Notes: generated by a model not told the origin, from the sequence alone. Positions 50,400-59,822 are shown, numbered from the stretch's first letter. The stretch: DNA of 64,000 bases from DASQHL01 sp963843685 (GCA_963843685.1 CAWJLO010000007.1:75006-139005), one strand, 5' to 3'. Translations and numbers: made by a program.

Positions 50400-51452
50400 A
50401 TGGCGGCGACTGACGACCAGCGACCAGCGGCCAGCGACCGGCGACTGATTCTCGGCGTCGAGACATCGTGCGACGAGACCGCGGCCGCCGTCGTCGAAGA
50501 TGGCCGCTATCTCCGCTCCAACGTCATCGCCTCGCAGTTCCACCTGCACGCGCAGTATGGCGGCGTCGTGCCGGAGGTCGCCTCGCGCCATCACCTGGAG
50601 GTCATCCTGCAGGTGATCGACGCGGCGCTCGCCGAGGCGGGCGTTACGTGGCGCGACCTTGCCGGCGTCGCCGTCACCGCCGGGCCCGGCCTCTCCGGCG
50701 CGTTGCTCGTCGGCGTCAACACGGCGAAGACGCTGGCCTACGCGCACGGCCTGCCGCTGCTCGCGGTGAATCACCTCGAGGCGCACCTCTACGCCAACTG
50801 GCTGGAGGTGCCAGGCCGCGACTACCGCGTGCCCGAGCTGCCCGCGCTCGGGCTGATCGTCTCCGGCGGTCACACGGACCTTGTGCTGATGCGCGGCCAT
50901 GGCGACTACGGCCGTCTCGGCCGCACGCGCGACGACGCCGCCGGCGAAGCCTTCGACAAGGTCGGCCGCCTCCTGGGCCTCGGCTTCCCCGGCGGCCCCG
51001 CCATCGAGCGCACCGCGCGCGAGGCATCTCCGCGGCCCGCGCTGCGGCTGCCCCGAGCCTGGCTCAAGGGCAGCGACGACTTCAGTTTCAGCGGGCTGAA
51101 GACCGCCGTGCTCCACGTCGTCCGCGGCGAGGCGGGCGCGCCGCCGCCCCCGCCCGAGATCGCGGCCGCGTTCCAGTCCTCTGTCGTCGACGTCCTGACG
51201 AAAAAGGCGGTGGCCGCCGCGTTGCGCGAGGGCGCGCGCAGCATCCTGCTGTCCGGGGGTGTCGCTGCCAACACTCCCCTGCGCGAGACGCTCATCGAGC
51301 GGTCGCCGCTGCCCGTCTTCGCGCCGCCGCCCGTGCTCTGCACCGATAACGGCGCCATGATCGCCGCCTGCGCCCACTACCGCTTCGACGCGCTGCTCGC
51401 GGGCCTCGATCTCGACGCCCAGCCCGCGATGCGGTTCGCAACGGCCAGCTGA
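50400..51452 (+). CDS. tsaD: tRNA threonylcarbamoyladenosine transferase
   Basis: A 350-residue Kae1/Qri7/YgjD-family protein that makes the t6A modification on tRNAs reading ANN codons. The zinc motif HLEAH is at 125-129; ETSCDETAAAVV near residue 20 and the late NGAMIA motif bind nucleotide and metal. The first 14 residues are a non-conserved extension encoded by a heptamer repeat; ATG 50400 is the annotated start, but translation may begin at a later codon. It overlaps nothing and closes the asd-dapA group. Confidence 0.93.
   Translation: MAATDDQRPAASDRRLILGVETSCDETAAAVVEDGRYLRSNVIASQFHLHAQYGGVVPEVASRHHLEVILQVIDAALAEAGVTWRDLAGVAVTAGPGLSGALLVGVNTAKTLAYAHGLPLLAVNHLEAHLYANWLEVPGRDYRVPELPALGLIVSGGHTDLVLMRGHGDYGRLGRTRDDAAGEAFDKVGRLLGLGFPGGPAIERTAREASPRPALRLPRAWLKGSDDFSFSGLKTAVLHVVRGEAGAPPPPPEIAAAFQSSVVDVLTKKAVAAALREGARSILLSGGVAANTPLRETLIERSPLPVFAPPPVLCTDNGAMIAACAHYRFDALLAGLDLDAQPAMRFATAS
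50415..50442 (+). repeat. GACCAGC heptamer repeat at the start of tsaD
   Basis: Four seven-base units in a row: GACCAGC, GACCAGC, GGCCAGC, GACCGGC. The same unit is found upstream of groEL in the opposite orientation. Confidence 0.75.
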
Positions 51453-51480
51453 TCATCGTGCGAAGCTCGACCCGGGAAGC

Positions 51481-52846
51481 CTAGATGCTGGATGGGTTGA
51501 ATCCAGCCTCCAGCATCCCGCCTCCAGCTTGATCTCGAGACTGCGCGGGCTCCGCGCTCTCCCGCCCCGAGAGCGAACACCTCCCGCAGCCACCCTGCGT
51601 GCACCAGTCCCGCTGCAGCGACAGCAGCCCCTGCGCGCGTTTCGCGTTGACTGGCACCCTGATCCCTTCCGACGCGAGCGCCTCCTCGATGAAGCGCGTC
51701 GCACCGTACACCGCCGGCCGCGGCAGTTGTCCGAACAGCGCCCGCGCCTTCGCCGCGAGCGTCTCGCCGCCCGCGGCGCACGCGGCCGGCAGCACGACGT
51801 TGATGGCGATCTCCAGCGCCCGCGACCGCCCGACGAAACCGGGCGGCAGCCGGCACGGCCCGGCGCAGACGTCGTGGTGGCGCAGCCAGAATCCCTCCGC
51901 TCCGATGCACAACGGCGCGATCGCCTCGTTCACTGTCCGCGCGCCGGCGATGCCGAGCAGAGCCGACGGCTCGCCTGTGCGCGCGATCAGCGCGGCTGCC
52001 GCCGCGATGCGCCGAGCCGGCGCGTTTTCCGGCCGCACGCCCCACGTCTTCCAGATCCCCGGCGCCAGCGACGGCAGCCGCGCCGCCGCGAACCGCCGCT
52101 CCAGCTCGTCGACGTCGCGCCTCCAGCGGTCCCTGATGCCCCCGTTGCGACGGCAGCAGCCCCGCGCTCCCCAGCAGCAGCGCTTCGATCGCGACGCGGT
52201 CGCCGCCGGAGCTCTCGCGCAGCCTCGGCCATGGCAGCAGCCGCGCCAGCGCCAGCATGGGCGGCCCGTTGCCGCCGTAGCCGAGCGCTTCGAGCAGCCC
52301 TTCGTACACGGCGCCGTCGACACCCGCCGCGCGCACCGACTCGCGCGCCCGTGCCACCTTCGTGTCGAAACGACGGTCGCCCTCCGCGTCGAGGGCGGCG
52401 CCGGCGCCCTCGATGCCCATCCGCATCACGGCGTCGTGGCACGGCTCGCGCCAGAGGAGGGGCCGCTCCAGCCAGCTCTCCAGCTCCCGCGCCCGTCGTG
52501 CCACCCATGGCGCCAGCGCGACGACGGGCGCCGTCCCGCCGCCAGGGAGCGACGTGTCCTCGCCGGTGTCGTCCTCGAAGACGACGTGCAGGATGACGCG
52601 CGCGTACGCCGGGTCGCGCTCGTGGCCGTGCGCTCGGAACGACGACAATCGTACGTGCAGCTCCACGTCGCCACGCAGCGGCACGCCGGACGGCCCGGCG
52701 ATGACGGCGCCGCGGAAGTCCGGCCCCGGCCCGCGCCCGGCCCGCCCCTGGAAGATCACGGTGACGGGAACGCCGTGCCGCGTGACCAGCGCTCCGGCCG
52801 GGAAGCGCTGCCCGTGCCAGAGCCGCGTCAGCTGCTCTTCCCTCAT
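51481..52846 (-). CDS. DUF2851 family protein (one frameshift)
   Basis: Recognised by the family start EEQLTRLWHGQRFPAGALVT, then GRAGRGPGPDFRGAVI, RGDVELHVRLSSF and RDPAYARVILHVVF; the C-terminus has the YGATRFIEEALASEGI and LSLQRDWC blocks with cysteines. The frame changes near 52139-52143, at a run of five C, which suggests a homopolymer error. Rebuilt length from ATG 52846 is about 455 residues. The frame is open to GTG 53047, which overlaps the XRE stop (GTGA), but the extra 67 residues are Ala-rich and unconserved-looking. Function unknown. Confidence 0.8.
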
Positions 52847-53043
52847 CACCGGCGCCTCGCCGGCGCGGGCAATCTCGCGAGGGGCAGCCCGCACCAGGGC
52901 CGGGGCGGCGGTGGCCGCGTGCGGGGCAGCGCGCGCTTCCGTGCGCCTGCCGGGAGCCCGAATCTCCTCGCCAATGGCATCCGCCGCCACGCTCGCGGAG
53001 TCCTCCGCCCCGGCTGGCCCCGCTTCCCCGACGCGAGCGTTGC

Positions 53044-53268
53044 TCACCGCGGATCGCCCGTGTCGTAGTCGAACTCGGCCTGCTCCGCGACCAGCGTCAG
53101 CAGCCGCGCGCTGGCTCCTCGCGGGCGGTAGACGCCCGTCTCCCACTCGCTGACCGTCTGCTGCCGTACGCCGAGCTCTTCGGCCAGTTCCTCCTGCGTC
53201 AGCGCCAGGTGCCTTCGCAGCCCCCGAACGGACCCGGCGTCCCAGGCGGCTCGCCTCGGCTTCGCCAT
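53044..53268 (-). CDS. XRE-family helix-turn-helix regulator
   Basis: A 74-residue protein, nearly all one HTH domain: LRRHLALTQEELAEELGVRQ is the helix 1-2 part and QTVSEWETGVYRP holds the recognition helix. It sits directly upstream of the DUF2851 gene on the same strand and behind a palindrome placed between its own promoter boxes, so it probably represses itself and DUF2851. Start ATG 53268. Confidence 0.85.
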   Translation of the reverse strand: MAKPRRAAWDAGSVRGLRRHLALTQEELAEELGVRQQTVSEWETGVYRPRGASARLLTLVAEQAEFDYDTGDPR

Positions 53269-53274
53269 GTGCCC

Positions 53275-53303
53275 ACGCTACACGGTTCCGTGTACGCCGT
53301 CAA
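53275..53303 (-). promoter_or_regulatory. Promoter with built-in operator of the XRE gene
   Basis: Minus strand TTGACG (53303-53298), a 17-base spacer, then TAGCGT (53280-53275). The perfect inverted repeat TACACGGTTCCGTGTA (53279-53294) fills the spacer. A repressor bound there would block RNA polymerase. Confidence 0.65.
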
Positions 53304-53465
53304 CTTCCGATTCAAGCGTGAGCAGCTCGAACTAGCACCCAACAACAACGTTGAAAGCGCGATGCGAAAGCTGTAATCGGCAGACGGTGGCGGTTTCGCG
53401 AGCGACGGGAGATGATGGTGGGCACCGGCGCCGGCCGGGTACGGGTATCGGGAAGGATGGAGACC

Positions 53466-53954
53466 ATGACAACGGACGAGCAGGCGCTGACGCAAGCGCC
53501 GGCGGTGACGCTGAAGGCGAACGGGCACGGGCGGATGCTGACGTTCAACGAGCTGGGCGTGCCGGCGGTGCTGGTGTGCGTGGCGCGCGAGACGTCGAAC
53601 CTGGCGTCACCGGTGGTGAACGCGGTGCGCGAGAAGTACGCGACGGCTGACGAAGTGCTGATCGTGAACGTGGCGGATACGCGCCCGTTCCCCCGTCTGA
53701 TCCGCAAGGTGGCGGAGCAGATCATGAAGTCGGCGTACAACGACGCCGTGAAGAATCTGGAAGCCGGCCGCAAGCCAGAAGACTACGTGCTCATCGTCCC
53801 GGATTGGGACGGCGAGCTGCTGGCACCGCTCGGGATCGACGATGTGTCGAAGACGATCGCGGTCGTGGTGCTCGATGCGCGGGGCGGGATCGTCGGCGTG
53901 TACCAGGGCGACGACGCACCGGCGCAGGCGGTGAAGATGCTCGGCCAGCTGTAA
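53466..53954 (+). CDS. Thioredoxin-fold-like protein without active cysteines
   Basis: A 162-residue soluble protein. VPAVLVCVARETSNLASPVV near residue 45 resembles the first strand and helix of a redoxin (AhpC/TSA-like) domain, and VLIVPDWDGELLAPLGIDD and VVLDARGGIVGVYQG resemble its later strands, but no CxxC or peroxidatic Cys motif is present. ATG 53466 follows GGAAGG; ATG 53412 or 53457 are alternatives. Function unknown; a binding or chaperone role is possible. Confidence 0.6.
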   Translation: MTTDEQALTQAPAVTLKANGHGRMLTFNELGVPAVLVCVARETSNLASPVVNAVREKYATADEVLIVNVADTRPFPRLIRKVAEQIMKSAYNDAVKNLEAGRKPEDYVLIVPDWDGELLAPLGIDDVSKTIAVVVLDARGGIVGVYQGDDAPAQAVKMLGQL

Positions 53955-53963
53955 CTTCGCCGC

Positions 53964-54704
53964 TCAGCCGGCGGATCGCCAGTGCTCTTCAAGGAGGGCG
54001 GCGGCTTCCTCCGGCCGTTGAGACGGCCACCAGTGGCCACAGTTCTCGAAGATGTGGAGCTTTGCGTCCGTGCGCTGAGCGAGATTCTTCGCGAACTGCG
54101 GTGGGGCGTATGGATCGTCGGCGCCCCAGAAGACCAGTCCGGGCGGCACGGGCGCGACCAGCGGTGTCCAGTCCCGCGAGACTTCGACCGCCGAGCGGTA
54201 GAGCGACAATACCGACGATTTCATACGGTCGTCGATGCGTGAAGCGACGCCGCGCGCGGTTTCCTCATCGATGCCCTGCGCCGCGAAGACGGGGACGATG
54301 ACGTCCGGTGTGAAGGCGGCCATCAGCTGCTCGCCAGCGCCCGGCGTCTGCCATGTCTTCGCGGTGTCGTGCCAGACGTATTCGGTGTCGAGCGGACCGC
54401 TTCCGACCGCCCATGTGCGAATGAGGTCGGGACGGAGCGACACGAGGCGCTGGACAAGCAGAGCACCCCAGTCGTGGCCGACGACATCGACCGGCTGGCC
54501 GACCTTCTCCACTTCAGCGATGAGCCAGGCGGCGTAGGCGTCTTTCGTGCAGTCGAAGCCGTCGGGCAGCGGCGTGGCAAAGCCCGGCATCGACGGGGCG
54601 ATGACGTCGGTGCGTTTGAGGTGCGCGCGGACACCGTCCCAGAGATGGGCAGTGTCGGGGACGCCGTGGAGGAGGAATGCAGGCATTTCCGTCCGCGCGG
54701 GCAC
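53964..54704 (-). CDS. Alpha/beta hydrolase with aspartate nucleophile
   Basis: A 246-residue alpha/beta hydrolase. HGVPDTAHLW near residue 13 is the oxyanion loop, the nucleophile elbow is GHDWGA with D78, and the catalytic His is in ENCGHWWPSQ. An Asp rather than Ser at the elbow is the mark of epoxide hydrolases and haloalkane dehalogenases. The substrate cannot be decided from sequence. ATG 54704 or the Met at residue 7 could be the start. Confidence 0.85.
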   Translation of the reverse strand: MPARTEMPAFLLHGVPDTAHLWDGVRAHLKRTDVIAPSMPGFATPLPDGFDCTKDAYAAWLIAEVEKVGQPVDVVGHDWGALLVQRLVSLRPDLIRTWAVGSGPLDTEYVWHDTAKTWQTPGAGEQLMAAFTPDVIVPVFAAQGIDEETARGVASRIDDRMKSSVLSLYRSAVEVSRDWTPLVAPVPPGLVFWGADDPYAPPQFAKNLAQRTDAKLHIFENCGHWWPSQRPEEAAALLEEHWRSAG

Positions 54705-54801
54705 TGGTCGGCGGTGGTTGGCGGTCGAAGTGTCTCACGCGATCAGGGGGCAGGCAAGCCAGTCCGCGCGGCCGCGGAAACGATATCCGCGCCTGTGGAG
54801 G

Positions 54802-55128
54802 CTACTTGAACTCCGGCGCCGCCTCGATGAACCGGCGGACCTCACCAGTGGGGCCATTCCAGAGGAACAGGCTCAGCAAACCGGAGAAGAGCAGCCGCGC
54901 CCAGATGCGGGGCGCCACGCCGGCGTAGACGAACTTCGTCTCGGCCGGACCCTGCTCGAGCTTGACGGCGACGCCGACGAGCGGGTTCTTCACGACCACG
55001 AAGTCGCGCGAGACGATGGGATTCTTCCAGTCCTCGATCTTGTATTTCGGTTCGAAGTGGGCGCGGAAGATCTCGCGCACCTGCTCGCTGGTGAGATCGG
55101 GCTTGTGAGCGATGGTCGTCACGGCCAT
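54802..55128 (-). CDS. Small membrane-associated protein of unknown function
   Basis: A 108-residue protein: a soluble N-terminal part (VREIFRAHFEPKYKIEDW near residue 17) and one hydrophobic helix at about residues 73-90 (APRIWARLLFSGLLSLFLW). ATG 55128 follows GCAAGGAGGACTGG, a strong ribosome site. No family recognised. Neighbours on the same strand are hydrolases, without clear linkage. Confidence 0.68.
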   Translation of the reverse strand: MAVTTIAHKPDLTSEQVREIFRAHFEPKYKIEDWKNPIVSRDFVVVKNPLVGVAVKLEQGPAETKFVYAGVAPRIWARLLFSGLLSLFLWNGPTGEVRRFIEAAPEFK

Positions 55129-55209
55129 GGGCCAGTCCTCCTTGCTATGCCGACACGGCCCAAGTATGCAGTCGAGCCGTCAATCGGCATCGCGGGTCAC
55201 CGGAGCCTG

Positions 55210-56709
55210 TCAGGACGGCACGCCGGTAGGGACGTGCACTTCCTCCCAGGCCAGGCGATCGGAGGCGCCGGGGTCGTCCTCGACCACCGACGCTCCGCGG
55301 TCGAAGATCATCGTCGCGCGGCGGTCGGTCGTATAGGCGGGCCACGGCTGAATGCCGGTGTGGGACGGGTCCCCGGTGCGGGCGAAGGCGAGCCACGCTT
55401 CGCTCATCTGTGCGCCGAGAGAATCGCGTCCCGGAGATGACTTCATGACAGGCGGACGGACGTTGTCGAAGACGAAGGCGATCTCGAATCCGTGGGCTGA
55501 GCCGAGCGGGCCGGAGGCCCAGCGGAAGAGATACATGTAGACGCGCGTCGTGGTGCCGGCGATCTTTCGCTCGGCGAGCTCGATGGACGGGATGCGCATC
55601 ATGCGGTCGCTCTCGATGGCGACGAGCAGATCGCGGTTCGATGCAGCGGGCCGCGTGCGGCGGTAGGCATCGATGACGGGCTGCGCTGCGCCGCCAAGCA
55701 GCGACAGCCGCTTCAGGAGGCCGGCGTCGTCGAGATCAGCGCCGTTCTGCGTCGCGGAGTTCATAGCGAGGAAGAGCGACGCCTCATCACGGTTCGTGCC
55801 GACGATGACGGGAACGTCGGCCGCCGTGCCGTGCTTCAGAGCGTGGCCGGGATGGGACGGCAGCACGACAGGGTCAAGTACGGGGCTGAAGGCGAACGCG
55901 CCGTTGCGGCCAAGCTTGTCCTGCGCCTCGCGGAGGCGCTCCACGGAGAGTGACTGCAGGGCACGCACGTCATCCCCGGTGCCAAGATCGGCGACGATCC
56001 TGGTCGCCGTCTCCGCGGCTTGCTCCGGCAGCTTGGCGCGCAGGCCCGGGCCGCTCTGGATGGCGGCGCGATGGAAGAGGCCGCGGGCGGCGGGCATGGC
56101 GAGCAGCGTCGAGACCTTGGCGCCGCCGCCGGACTCGCCGAAGATCGTGACGCACGCCGGATCGCCGCCGAAGGAAGCGATGTTGTCGCGCACCCATTCG
56201 AGCGCGGCGACGAGGTCGAGCATGCCGGCGTTGCCGGACCCCGCGAAATCGGCGGCTCCGATCTCCGCAAGATGGAGGTAGCCCAGGATGCCGAGGCGGT
56301 GGTTGACGGTGACGACGACAGCGTCGCCGCGACGGGCAAGCGCCGCGCCGTCGTAGACGGGCCAGGAGCCGGAGCCGATGCTGAATCCGCCACCGTGAAA
56401 CCAGACGAGGACAGGCCGCCGCGCGGAGCGGTCGCCGGAGGGGGCCCAGACGTTGAGGTAGAGGCAGTCTTCGGAGAGCGACGGCTCCTGCGACCAGCCT
56501 TCCGGCCGCGACGACGGCTGCGGACAGGACGGGCCGTAATCGAGCGCATCGCGCACGGCCGGCCAGGGCGCGACCGCCGCGGGCGAGCGGAATCGCAACT
56601 CGCCGATCGGAGGCGCGGCGTACGGGATCCCTTTGAAGGCGTCGACGCCATGCTGCGTCTGGCCGCGAACCTTCCCTGCCGTCGTTTCGACAACGGGCGC
56701 GTCACTCAT
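55210..56709 (-). CDS. Type B carboxylesterase
   Basis: A 499-residue esterase of the acetylcholinesterase/pnbA fold. The nucleophile is S193 in GESGGGA; the oxyanion loop is FHGGGF at 105-110; SEDCLYLNVWAP at 79-90 is a family hallmark; GTNRDEA holds the acidic residue and HGFEIAFVF the His. No signal peptide, so intracellular. ATG 56709 follows AAGGAGCGGAG. Could hydrolyse a range of esters; no more can be said. Confidence 0.93.
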   Translation of the reverse strand: MSDAPVVETTAGKVRGQTQHGVDAFKGIPYAAPPIGELRFRSPAAVAPWPAVRDALDYGPSCPQPSSRPEGWSQEPSLSEDCLYLNVWAPSGDRSARRPVLVWFHGGGFSIGSGSWPVYDGAALARRGDAVVVTVNHRLGILGYLHLAEIGAADFAGSGNAGMLDLVAALEWVRDNIASFGGDPACVTIFGESGGGAKVSTLLAMPAARGLFHRAAIQSGPGLRAKLPEQAAETATRIVADLGTGDDVRALQSLSVERLREAQDKLGRNGAFAFSPVLDPVVLPSHPGHALKHGTAADVPVIVGTNRDEASLFLAMNSATQNGADLDDAGLLKRLSLLGGAAQPVIDAYRRTRPAASNRDLLVAIESDRMMRIPSIELAERKIAGTTTRVYMYLFRWASGPLGSAHGFEIAFVFDNVRPPVMKSSPGRDSLGAQMSEAWLAFARTGDPSHTGIQPWPAYTTDRRATMIFDRGASVVEDDPGASDRLAWEEVHVPTGVPS

Positions 56710-56761
56710 GATCTCCGCTCCTTTGCGCGATGCCGATCGTAGGTCGGCGCGAGCCAAAGGG

Positions 56762-58066
56762 TCAAGAGGGCCGAAGGAGCCCACCGACGGCCTCGAGCTC
56801 GGCGGCCATCCGCTGGTCCCAGGTCCAGAAGTGCTCGGAGGCGTAGGCGGCGGCGCTCGCGCCGAGGCGCCGGCGCTGATCGGGATCGGCGGCCAGCGTG
56901 ACGAGAAGGTCGGCGAGGCGCTCCTCGAGCGGTTTGACGAAGCCCGACCGCTGCGAGTTGTCGACGAGGCGGCCGGTGCGGGCGTCGGCGATCAGGTCGC
57001 GGGTGTCGCCGGCGTCGACGGCGACGACGCACATGCCGCAGGCCATCGCCTCGAGCAGCGGGTTACCAACATTCGATAGATCGGCAACGGCCAGGAAGAC
57101 GTCGGCGGCGTGCATGTAGCGGAGCACGTCTTGCTGCGGCACGGCACCCACGAAGCGGATATGTTCGGCGACCCCGAGATCGCGCCCCAGGGCTTCGAGC
57201 CGGGCGCGCTCCTCCCCATCGCCGACGATCAGCAGGAGCGCGTGCGGCGACCACGCGACTACCTTCTTCATGGCGCGGACGGCGCGGTCGACGCGCTTCC
57301 AGCCGGCAAGGCGGGACGCGGTGATCATGACGAACGCGTCGTCCGGGAGCGAGAATGCGGCGCGGGCGGCGGCACGATCAGCGTCTGACGCCGGGCGGAG
57401 GCGGTCGAGGTCGAGACCGTTCCGCCAGAACTTCACGCGGCCCTTCGACGCCGGGTTGAGGCGGGCGAGCACTTCATCGCCCTGCGTCCCGTCGTCCGTC
57501 ATGACGTAGAGGTCGGCGCTGGCCTTGAGCGCAAGCGCCTCCTCGTAGCGACGGTAGTAGAGCAGCGTGTCCTTGAGCGCGGGGTACATCACGGTGCCCT
57601 GGAACCGGGCGACGAGCGGGAGCCGCAGCCCGCGACGCCGGAGGAGCCGGGCTGCGAGCACTCCGTGCACTTCGTATGCATAGACGATTTCGAACGGCGT
57701 ACCGAACGCGTGGAGCAGCCGCTCCGCGTGTTTGGCGGCGAGCCACGGAAAGGCGGCGGCGAAGCGCAGTTTCTGGTCGACGGCAACGGCGGGCGCGGGC
57801 AGCGACGGGAGCGGCAGGTCACGGAGGCTGGGCATGTGGAACGTGTGGAATCGGACATTGGCGATCTCAGGGCGCGACTCCGGCCTGGCGCGTTTCGCCT
57901 CGTCGCGGCGATAGAAGTGGTTGGCGCCGACATCTGGCAGAACCAGGTCAACCTCGTGACCCGCCTCACCGTACGCGCGCAGCGTGCGCTCGAGCGTGGG
58001 CGCGCCCTTGCCCTGGTCGAGCGACCAGACGTCGAGGGCCGTGATCATGAGCAGCCTCATGGCCAC
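56762..58066 (-). CDS. GT4-type glycosyltransferase
   Basis: A 434-residue GT-B enzyme. The N-terminus has a short Rossmann start (MAMRLLMITALDVWSLDQGK); the C-terminal donor site shows SRLAGWKRVDRAV and NVGNPLLEAMACGMCVVAV, with the conserved Glu of family 4. It probably transfers a sugar to a lipid or polysaccharide on the cytoplasmic face. It is 52 bases upstream of the esterase on the same strand. Confidence 0.9.
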   Translation of the reverse strand: MAMRLLMITALDVWSLDQGKGAPTLERTLRAYGEAGHEVDLVLPDVGANHFYRRDEAKRARPESRPEIANVRFHTFHMPSLRDLPLPSLPAPAVAVDQKLRFAAAFPWLAAKHAERLLHAFGTPFEIVYAYEVHGVLAARLLRRRGLRLPLVARFQGTVMYPALKDTLLYYRRYEEALALKASADLYVMTDDGTQGDEVLARLNPASKGRVKFWRNGLDLDRLRPASDADRAAARAAFSLPDDAFVMITASRLAGWKRVDRAVRAMKKVVAWSPHALLLIVGDGEERARLEALGRDLGVAEHIRFVGAVPQQDVLRYMHAADVFLAVADLSNVGNPLLEAMACGMCVVAVDAGDTRDLIADARTGRLVDNSQRSGFVKPLEERLADLLVTLAADPDQRRRLGASAAAYASEHFWTWDQRMAAELEAVGGLLRPS

Positions 58067-58115
58067 CTCTCGCCGGTCGCGCCAGCGGCGTCAAAGGTAA
58101 CGCGTGACTCGCGGG

Positions 58116-58790
58116 TCATTCCCGCTTGCCGGGCAGCTTGGGGACGAGCCAGGCGAGGAAGCTGTCCGGGCTGCGGGTCTGGAGGTAGAAGCGCCCTGGC
58201 CCGGTGAGCTTGCAGACGAGGCCCTCACCGCCGAAGATCGTGGTTTTCCATCCCGCGGCGCGACCGACCTCGTACTTCACGCTCTCATCGAACGCGACCA
58301 TGTGGCCGGTGTCAACGGTGTAGCGCTGCCCGTCGGTGAGCTCCACGAGGTGGATCGCGCCGTAGCTGGAAACGAAGATCGTACCGGCGCCCGTGCACTT
58401 GAGGAGGAAGAGGCCCTCGCGAGAGAAGAAGGTCTTGCCGCCACCCCATTTCGTGTCGACGTTGACGTCCGGCGTCGCGGCGAGGAAAGAGCCGGACTGC
58501 AGGAGCAGCGTGCCACCCGTCAGCTCCAGCGCGACGATGTCGCCGGGCAGCGCCGGCGCGATCGTCAGCTCCCCGCCCTGATCGGCCGAGAAGGTGTTGA
58601 TGAAGAAGCTCTCGCCGCCGAGGACGGAGCGCTTCAGCCCGGACATGATGCCGCCGCGAACGCCGGTCTCCATGGAAACCGTGTCGGACATGCTGACCAT
58701 CGCGCCCGCCTCCGCCTGGACCTTGTCGCCTGGAGCGAGCGTGATGATGCCGAGCGCGTACGAAGGGCTGTACTTGATCTCGTAGTTCAT
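58116..58790 (-). CDS. TIGR00266/AIM24 family protein
   Basis: A 224-residue all-beta protein with repeated glycine-rich strands: GDKVQAEAGAMVSMSDTVSM, GGIMSGLKRSVLGGESFF, GELTIAPALPGDI and KTTIFGGEGLVCKLTGPG. This is the TIGR00266/AIM24 double-stranded beta-helix group, soluble and of unknown biochemical role. It starts at ATG 58790. Neighbouring small conserved genes are on the same strand. Confidence 0.9.
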   Translation of the reverse strand: MNYEIKYSPSYALGIITLAPGDKVQAEAGAMVSMSDTVSMETGVRGGIMSGLKRSVLGGESFFINTFSADQGGELTIAPALPGDIVALELTGGTLLLQSGSFLAATPDVNVDTKWGGGKTFFSREGLFLLKCTGAGTIFVSSYGAIHLVELTDGQRYTVDTGHMVAFDESVKYEVGRAAGWKTTIFGGEGLVCKLTGPGRFYLQTRSPDSFLAWLVPKLPGKRE

Positions 58791-58813
58791 GGGCAGTCTC
58801 CTGCTGCGCGCTG

Positions 58814-59224
58814 CTATTCCGGCGGTGGCGGGCCGTCGTCAGGGTTGGAGACGTGGACGCGGCCGCGGCGTCGTTCGATCTCGCGGCGCACCATGCGCTC
58901 CTCGACGTCGCGGCCCCAGAGGTTGGGGGAGATGAAGGTGGTGAAGAACTGCAAGGCAAGGAAGGCGCCCCAGACCGCGGCGAGCCACGGCGCCCACCAG
59001 CCGCCGCCGGTGGCCCAGTCCAAGAGGGTGAGGCCACCGGTCACGAAGACGAAGAAGGCCAGGTGGCGGTAGAACTCGAGACGGCGATGGACGCGGCGCC
59101 GGATGCTCCGGTATTCGGGATCGCTGTTGCCGGAGCCGCCGGCCGACCAGCCCCGGCCGATGCGGACGCCGCCCCACGAGCCGCCGATGTCGATGCCGTC
59201 GAAGTCGTCCTGTTCCTCGCTCAT
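58814..59224 (-). CDS. 2TM-domain protein
   Basis: A 136-residue protein with an acidic, Gly-rich N-terminus, then IRRRVHRRLEFYRHLAFF leading into two membrane helices (about 60-80 and 85-107) with GGGWWAPW between them, and a basic C-terminal stretch (VRREIERRRGRVH). This matches the 2TM domain family. ATG 59224 follows AAGGAGCGGGCC; the frame is open further upstream. Role unknown. Confidence 0.78.
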   Translation of the reverse strand: MSEEQDDFDGIDIGGSWGGVRIGRGWSAGGSGNSDPEYRSIRRRVHRRLEFYRHLAFFVFVTGGLTLLDWATGGGWWAPWLAAVWGAFLALQFFTTFISPNLWGRDVEERMVRREIERRRGRVHVSNPDDGPPPPE

Positions 59225-59396
59225 GGCCCGCTCCTTCCAATGATTGGTGAGAGCATAACGCGCGGGGGCCGGAGAGCGGCCAGTGTCCTGCCGTTGTAGA
59301 TTCCGCAGTGCAGGGAGCGCGCCGGTAGCGTCATGGTTTGGCCTTCGGTACAATCGCGCCCGGGTCAGCCGAGAGGAGCAGCTTCAGTGCGAGTTC

Positions 59397-59744
59397 GTGC
59401 GCGTCGCCCGTCTTTCAGACATCCCGCCCGGGACGATGACGGGCGTGAAGGCGAAGGGGAAGGAGATCCTCGTCGCCAACGTCGACGGCGAGGCGTACGC
59501 AATCGCGGACCGCTGCACGCACCTGCGGTACCGGCTGCACAAGGGCAAGCTGGACGGCACGATCGTTGAATGCTGCGGCCACGGCTCGCGCTTCGACGTG
59601 ACGGACGGCGGCCTCTGCAACTGGGTGACGCACCCGATGTGGTACAAGCTGCTGATGGACGGGACCTTCCCGGGCTTCCTGAAGCTGGGTGTGGCGAGCT
59701 ATGCGACACGCGTCGAGGGCGACGACGTGTACGTCGAGGTGTAG
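59397..59744 (+). CDS. Rieske-type [2Fe-2S] ferredoxin
   Basis: A 115-residue single-domain Rieske protein. Cluster ligands are in CTHL and CCGHGSRFD (C-x-H then C-x-x-H, with Cys instead of the common Pro/Trp at the second place), giving a small electron carrier, perhaps for an oxygenase. The start is uncertain: GTG 59397 has no strong ribosome site, while GAGGAG lies 20 bases upstream; a base may be missing near 59388. The open frame reaches 59283. Confidence 0.8.
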   Translation: MRVARLSDIPPGTMTGVKAKGKEILVANVDGEAYAIADRCTHLRYRLHKGKLDGTIVECCGHGSRFDVTDGGLCNWVTHPMWYKLLMDGTFPGFLKLGVASYATRVEGDDVYVEV

Positions 59745-59822
59745 AACCGCGCCTCGCACCGGCCGTCAGCTGTCACCCCGCACGAGATCCTTCGCAGCGC
59801 TCAGGATAACAGCGCTCGCACC

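Noticed and set aside
50415..50442. Short tandem repeats considered as a CRISPR array
   Set aside because: Units are seven bases with no spacers.
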